Part shown: in pieces, positions 60,278 to 64,000 of the stretch
Layout of the letters: every line of letters begins with the position of its first letter
Position numbering within the stretch: the stretch's first letter is position 1
From: Oscillospiraceae bacterium
GTDB lineage: Bacteria > Bacillota > Clostridia > Oscillospirales > Ruminococcaceae
Assembly (NCBI GenBank): GCA_016298065.1
Contig: JAEDDN010000002.1
Span: forward strand, 62,001-126,000
Direction of reading: 5' to 3'
DNA: 64,000 nt
Program-made: the position numbers and the translations under genes
The notes under the pieces: model-generated
What the model saw: the letters and a program-made list of their open reading frames with translations, nothing else
Told to the model about the DNA's origin: nothing
The model's database searches: none

Positions 60278-61144
60278 TTATTTTGCTTCCCAAAGTGCCG
60301 TAGAGCCGCACGGCAATACATATCCGCTTTGCTCAACGGGAAGTCCTATCTCGTCGGCGGATACCTTGCCCTGATATTTTTTACCCACGCTGACGCCCAA
60401 AAGATACTCCATTACCGACGGCGACAAGCCCGTAGTATATGAGTTTAATGCAAAAAACAGCGGATTTTCGCTTAAAACATCGGCACAAAGTGAAACCAGC
60501 GAATATATATGGTTTTCGAGCTGCCACACTTCGCCTCCCGGGCCTCTGCCGTATGAGGGCGGATCCATAATTACAGCGTCATATTTATTTCCTCGCCTTA
60601 TCTCTCTTGCAACAAATTTTTCGCAGTCGTCAACTATCCAGCGTATCGGCTTATCCTCCATGGAGGAGCTTTTAGCGTTTTCTCTTGCCCACGATACTAT
60701 TCCTTTTGAAGCGTCAACGTGGCACACGCTCGCACCTGCACTTGCGCAGGCGAGCGTTGCTCCGCCCGTATACGCAAAGAGATTTAAAACCTTTATAGGT
60801 CTGCCTGCATCCTTTATACGCTTTTTAAAATAATCCCAGTTTACCGCCTGCTCGGGAAAAAGTCCCGTATGCTTAAAGCCTGTCGGTTTTATGTTAAAGG
60901 TGAGAGATTTATACTTTATCTGCCAGCTATCCTTAACCGATTTATAAAAATCCCATTCTCCGCCGCCCTTATTTGAGCGTATATAACGAGCCGCCGCCTT
61001 TTGCCAAAGCGGATTTTGTTTAGGCGTTTTCCATATAATTTGCGGATCGGGTCTTATTAAAAGTGTATCGCCCCAGTATTCTAACTTTTCGCCGTCCGAA
61101 GCGTCTACTATTTTGTAATCCTTCCAATCTAAAGCAGTTCTCAT
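60278..61144 (-). CDS. Class I SAM methyltransferase, RlmI/RlmK-like
   Basis: 288 residues. SAM motif VLNLFAYTGGATLACASAGA (about 119-138), then HVDASKGIVSWARENA and the amino-methylating DPPSYGRG. The C terminus has SYTTGLSP and an SGYVLPCGSTALW end. Resembles RlmI/RlmL-type rRNA cytosine or guanine methylases without the N-terminal PUA domain; the target base is not known. 21 bases after glmM. Confidence 0.85.
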   Translation of the reverse strand: MRTALDWKDYKIVDASDGEKLEYWGDTLLIRPDPQIIWKTPKQNPLWQKAAARYIRSNKGGGEWDFYKSVKDSWQIKYKSLTFNIKPTGFKHTGLFPEQAVNWDYFKKRIKDAGRPIKVLNLFAYTGGATLACASAGASVCHVDASKGIVSWARENAKSSSMEDKPIRWIVDDCEKFVAREIRRGNKYDAVIMDPPSYGRGPGGEVWQLENHIYSLVSLCADVLSENPLFFALNSYTTGLSPSVMEYLLGVSVGKKYQGKVSADEIGLPVEQSGYVLPCGSTALWEAK

Positions 61145-61165
61145 TAAAAAACCAAATCCTTTAAA

Positions 61166-62524
61166 CTAACCATTAAGCGCTATTTGCTTTTCAATCACCT
61201 TAGCTATTTGATTGCAGTAATCGGCAATTACCTTTTCGTCGCTTCCTTCGAGCATAACCCTGATTAAAGGCTCTGTTCCCGAAGCTCTTACAAGCACTCT
61301 GCCGTCCTCGCCGAGCTTATCCTGAACGGATTTTATTATAGCTTTTATCTCATCATCTGTTGCAAGAAGCTTTTTCTGCTCCTTATCGGCTTTAACGCCT
61401 ACCAAAACCTGCGGCATTTTTTGCATAGTCTTAGCAAGCTCGCTCATCTTAAGCCCTGACTTTTTATAAATATTTAAAAGCTGAATTGCTGTGAGCTGAC
61501 CGTCGCCTGTTTGAGCATAATCCTTAAAGATTATGTGACCTGACTGCTCGCCGCCGATTACATAGCCGTATTTTAACATTTCTTCAAGTACATATCTGTC
61601 GCCAACGCTTGTGCAAACAAGGTTTATGTCGTTTTCCTTTGCAAAGCGATGCATACCGAAGTTTGACATAACGGTTGCCACTAAGGCGTTGTCGTTTAGT
61701 CTGCCTCTTGCCTTTAAGTCGCTTGCAACTATAGCCATAATCTGATCGCCGTCAACTATTTCGCCGTTTTCGTCCATAAAAAGACATCTGTCGGCGTCTC
61801 CGTCAAATGCGCAGGCAAGCTCACAGCCGTTTTGAAGCATATATTCTCTAAGGCCCTCCATATGTGTAGAGCCGCATTTATCGTTTATGTTAAGGCCTGT
61901 AGGAGTTGCATTTAATATGTGTGGGTTTAAGCCTAACTGTGAAAATAAAATTCCCGCAGTTCTGCTTGCGCTTCCGTTAGCGCAGTCAACCGCTATATTA
62001 AGCCCCGACAAATCGCTGTCAATGGTAGCTTTAATATGGTCGATATAATCAAGGTGTGCAGAGGTTCTTACATACACCTTACCGATTTTAAGCGGATCGC
62101 AAATCTTAATATTTTCCGGGTGGTCTAATATAAGTGCCTCGATTTCGTCCTGTATTTCGTCCGAAAGCTTATAGCCTGTACCGGAAAACAGTTTTATACC
62201 GTTAAATTCAGCAGGGTTGTGAGAAGCGGAAATCATAACGCCTGCATCAGCGTTATATTCGTTTACAAGCCAAGCGACTGCAGGAGTCGGAAGCTCGCCC
62301 AAAAGCTCAACGTCAATACCCACCGAGCATATTCCTGCCGCCAAAGCGTTTTCGAGCATACTCGAGGAAATTCTCGTGTCCTTTGCGATTATAATTTTTG
62401 CCTTTTTATTTTTTCCTTTTGTTAAAACAGTTGCAGCGGCACGTCCTATCTGCATAGCAAGCTCACAGGTTAAATCGTCGTTAGCAATTCCTCTTGCGCC
62501 GTCTGTACCAAATAATCTTCCCAT
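61166..62524 (-). CDS. glmM: Phosphoglucosamine mutase
   Basis: 452 residues from ATG 62524 (MGRLFGTDGARG), the conserved N terminus. The frame is open nine codons further, but that part belongs to a leader element shared with mutS2. Active-site phosphoserine in SASHNP (Ser101), metal loop DGDADR, GEQSGH and RASGTEPLIRVM follow. Converts glucosamine 6-phosphate to the 1-phosphate for UDP-GlcNAc. Not next to glmS or cdaA here. Confidence 0.97.
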   Translation of the reverse strand: MGRLFGTDGARGIANDDLTCELAMQIGRAAATVLTKGKNKKAKIIIAKDTRISSSMLENALAAGICSVGIDVELLGELPTPAVAWLVNEYNADAGVMISASHNPAEFNGIKLFSGTGYKLSDEIQDEIEALILDHPENIKICDPLKIGKVYVRTSAHLDYIDHIKATIDSDLSGLNIAVDCANGSASRTAGILFSQLGLNPHILNATPTGLNINDKCGSTHMEGLREYMLQNGCELACAFDGDADRCLFMDENGEIVDGDQIMAIVASDLKARGRLNDNALVATVMSNFGMHRFAKENDINLVCTSVGDRYVLEEMLKYGYVIGGEQSGHIIFKDYAQTGDGQLTAIQLLNIYKKSGLKMSELAKTMQKMPQVLVGVKADKEQKKLLATDDEIKAIIKSVQDKLGEDGRVLVRASGTEPLIRVMLEGSDEKVIADYCNQIAKVIEKQIALNG

Positions 62525-62690
62525 AATAATTTCCTTAGCCTTTCTGCCCATAAATAGTTTATTTAGACTTCACATTATACTTATCCTTGCCGGGCAGACA
62601 AGGCGTATAATGAAAATTTTTCTGTCGCTCGTTGTCGCAAAAACGGCAACTTAAGCGGAAAATATAACTTTAATAATGTGATTTGTCACA
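62525..62690 (-). promoter_or_regulatory. structured leader element, copy 2 (before glmM)
   Basis: Second copy of the element before mutS2, again filling the gap to the upstream stop. Minus strand order: TGTGA/TCACA hairpin near 62690-62676; stem CGCT(T)/(G)AGCG with GTTG/CAAC (62657-62626); hairpin CCTTG/CAAGG (62603-62585) with a 9-base loop holding TCTGCCC; and GGGCAGA (62549-62543), 18 bases before the start codon as in copy 1. The long-range stem here is TCACATTAT (62681-62673) with ATAATGTGA (62578-62570): a different sequence, but pairing is kept. TTGTCT-16-TATAAT could also be a promoter in this copy only. Confidence 0.6.
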
Positions 62691-62710
62691 CTCTTATTGC
62701 TTTTTATTTT

Positions 62711-63748
62711 TTAAAGCATCTGTTGACCTTCGATATCTATTCCCAAATGCTTGTAAGCAAGCGGTGTAACACACCTGCCTCTCGGCGTTCGTGACAAAAA
62801 TCCGAGCTGCATAAGATAAGGCTCACACACGTCCTCTATAGTGACAGCCTCTTCCCCCATAGCTGCGGCAAGAGTTTCAAGCCCTACAGGACCGCCCGAA
62901 TAATTTTTGATTATGATATTAAGCATTCTGCGGTCAAGGTTATCAAGCCCCAAATCGTCTATATCAAGCTTATCTAAAGCGACATCTACAATGTCCTTTG
63001 TGATTACGCCGTCGCCCAAAACCTGAGCAAAGTCACGCACACGCTTTAAAAGCCTGTTTGCAACTCTCGGAGTTCCTCTGGAGCGTTTTGCAAGCTCTAT
63101 TGCGCCTTCGTTATCACATTCTATATCCAAAATATCGGCGCTTCGCATTATAATTTGAGCGAGCTGTTCGGTAGTATAAAGCTCTAATCTTAAAATAACG
63201 CCGAAGCGGTCACGAAGCGGTGAGGTAAGCTGACCTGCTCTTGTGGTAGCGCCTACTAAAGTAAACCTCGGCAGGTCAATTCGTATCGACCTTGCCGAAG
63301 GGCCTTTACCGATAATTATATCTAAGGCGTAATCCTCCATAGCAGGATATAAAACCTCTTCAACCGCCCTGGAAAGTCTGTGTATCTCGTCGATAAACAA
63401 AACATCATTTGGGCTTAGGTTTGTAAGCAGTGCCGCCAAATCTCCCGGCTTTTCAATAGCGGGTCCCGACGTCACCCTTAAATTTACGTTCATTTCATTT
63501 GCAATAATGGATGAAAGAGTTGTTTTACCGAGCCCCGGAGGACCGTACAGCAGCACATGGTCAAGGGCTTCGCCTCGTCCTTTAGCCGCCTTTATAAACA
63601 CAGAAAGGTTGTCCTTTACTTTATCCTGACCTATGTATTCGTCAAGAGTTTTAGGCCTTAGAGAAAACTCTAAGTCAACGTCCTCGGGAGTAAAATCCGA
63701 GGTGACCATTCTGCTTTCAAACTCCATTTCGTTATTTGAATCAAACAT
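62711..63748 (-). CDS. ruvB: Holliday junction branch migration ATPase RuvB
   Basis: 345 residues. LRPKTLDEYIGQDKVKDNL at the N terminus, Walker A GPPGLGKTT (about 69-77), Walker B FIDEIHRLSRAVEE, sensor GATTRAGQL, arginine finger region PLRDRFG, and C-terminal winged helix with GFLSRTPRGR. Drives branch migration with RuvA, which lies 19 bases upstream. Confidence 0.98.
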   Translation of the reverse strand: MFDSNNEMEFESRMVTSDFTPEDVDLEFSLRPKTLDEYIGQDKVKDNLSVFIKAAKGRGEALDHVLLYGPPGLGKTTLSSIIANEMNVNLRVTSGPAIEKPGDLAALLTNLSPNDVLFIDEIHRLSRAVEEVLYPAMEDYALDIIIGKGPSARSIRIDLPRFTLVGATTRAGQLTSPLRDRFGVILRLELYTTEQLAQIIMRSADILDIECDNEGAIELAKRSRGTPRVANRLLKRVRDFAQVLGDGVITKDIVDVALDKLDIDDLGLDNLDRRMLNIIIKNYSGGPVGLETLAAAMGEEAVTIEDVCEPYLMQLGFLSRTPRGRCVTPLAYKHLGIDIEGQQML

Positions 63749-63767
63749 TGTTTTTCCTCTTTATAAT

Positions 63768-64000
63768 TTATTTTGACGATAAGCCCTTTAAGGCTGACTT
63801 TATCATTTCCTCCACAGATAAATCACCTGAAAGCGTAGCTATAAAGCCTGACGCTTCGGACTGTGAATAACCGAGTGCCACAAGTGCGCTTATGGCTTCG
63901 GCTGACTTTGAGTTCGGTATAGGTGACGATGCGCCTGCGCCGACCGAGTCTTTTATCTGCTGGTTTGTAACCTTATCCTTTAATTCAAGCACTATTCTTT
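63768..64000 (-). CDS. ruvA: Holliday junction protein RuvA (partial, C-terminal part)
   Basis: The frame is open to the window edge (77 residues visible). RIVLELKDKV is the end of the helix-hairpin-helix domain II of RuvA, followed by a low-complexity linker and domain III (SEAISALVALGYSQSEASGFI; EEMIKSALKGL), which contacts RuvB. The GTG at 63992 is internal, not a start. N-terminal part is beyond the window. Confidence 0.93.
   Translation of the reverse strand, partial: RIVLELKDKVTNQQIKDSVGAGASSPIPNSKSAEAISALVALGYSQSEASGFIATLSGDLSVEEMIKSALKGLSSK

Noticed and set aside
60252..60311. 20 extra N-terminal residues of EcfA1
   Set aside because: They overlap the methyltransferase gene and are unlike EcfA1 starts; not fully excluded.
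62574..62601. TTGTCT-16-TATAAT promoter explaining the conserved leader
   Set aside because: It exists only in the glmM copy; in the mutS2 copy the TATAAT is 29 bases from TTGTCT. So a shared promoter does not explain the conservation, though it may be active at glmM.
62525..62690. glmS-type ribozyme before glmM
   Set aside because: The gene is glmM, not glmS, and the leader lacks the conserved ribozyme core and cleavage-site context; hammerhead core motifs were not found either.
1..64000. Mobile elements, prophage, CRISPR array, restriction or toxin-antitoxin genes
   Set aside because: No transposase, integrase, regularly spaced repeat or defence-type gene was seen; the window is mostly housekeeping and sporulation.

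Overview
The window looks like a low-GC, endospore-forming Clostridia chromosome, probably of the Ruminococcaceae/Oscillospiraceae type. Supporting signs are the PolC/DnaE polymerase pair, spoIVA, dpaA/dpaB, yqfC/yqfD, ylbJ and ylmC sporulation genes, an ECF transporter next to truA, a ClpE-type chaperone, GTP-type PEP carboxykinase and a secreted arabinanase typical of plant-fibre or gut bacteria. Genus and species cannot be fixed from the sequence alone. Nearly all genes lie on the minus strand. There is no prophage, insertion sequence, CRISPR array or rRNA, and no gene-free stretch above about 300 bases.

Layout. 1-2.5 kb: the mrnC end, obgE, a Gly-Arg-His-Gln tRNA operon with a consensus promoter, and a GtrA membrane protein. 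2.6-9.9 kb: pfkA, dnaE, whiA, rapZ, murB. 10-13.2 kb (plus strand): the tRNA wobble-modification pair ytqA/mnmM, a uridine-kinase-like gene, and a zinc-ribbon membrane protein behind a long palindrome. 13.3-21.3 kb: spoIVA with a sigma-E-like promoter, pckG, then tsaD-rimI-ywlE-polA. 21.4-26.1 kb: a dihydrouridine synthase (plus), dpaAB for dipicolinate, and a lone GH43 arabinanase with three FIVAR-like repeats. 26.3-37 kb: a long operon pyrH-frr-uppS-cdsA-dxr-rseP-ispG-polC covering UMP synthesis, ribosome recycling, isoprenoid and phospholipid precursors, a membrane protease and the replicase. 37-43.2 kb: an accessory envelope region with a tandem glycosyltransferase, a two-gene polysaccharide ABC exporter, a GHL10 lipoprotein, a signal-peptidase-like protein lacking catalytic residues, and ylmC. 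43.3-52.5 kb: mutS2, then the yqfC-yqfD-phoH-ybeY-dgkA-era-recO cluster, and on the plus strand ylbJ with a small zinc protein. 52.6-64 kb: clpE-like, cvpA-like, a DUF5711-type protein, truA-ecfT-ecfA2-ecfA1, an RlmI-like methyltransferase, glmM and ruvBA.

The most interesting signal is a related intergenic element of about 160 bases present twice, immediately before mutS2 and immediately before glmM. Both copies keep a hairpin whose 9-base loop carries TCTGCCC, and a perfectly complementary GGGCAGA exactly 18 bases before the start codon, so a loop-to-ribosome-binding-site pseudoknot is possible. Both also have a 9-bp long-range stem whose sequence differs between copies while pairing is kept. 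This looks like an undescribed cis-regulatory RNA, or a mobile repeat that has been recruited as one. Several start codons were moved downstream of the longest reading frame on the basis of ribosome binding sites and promoter positions.
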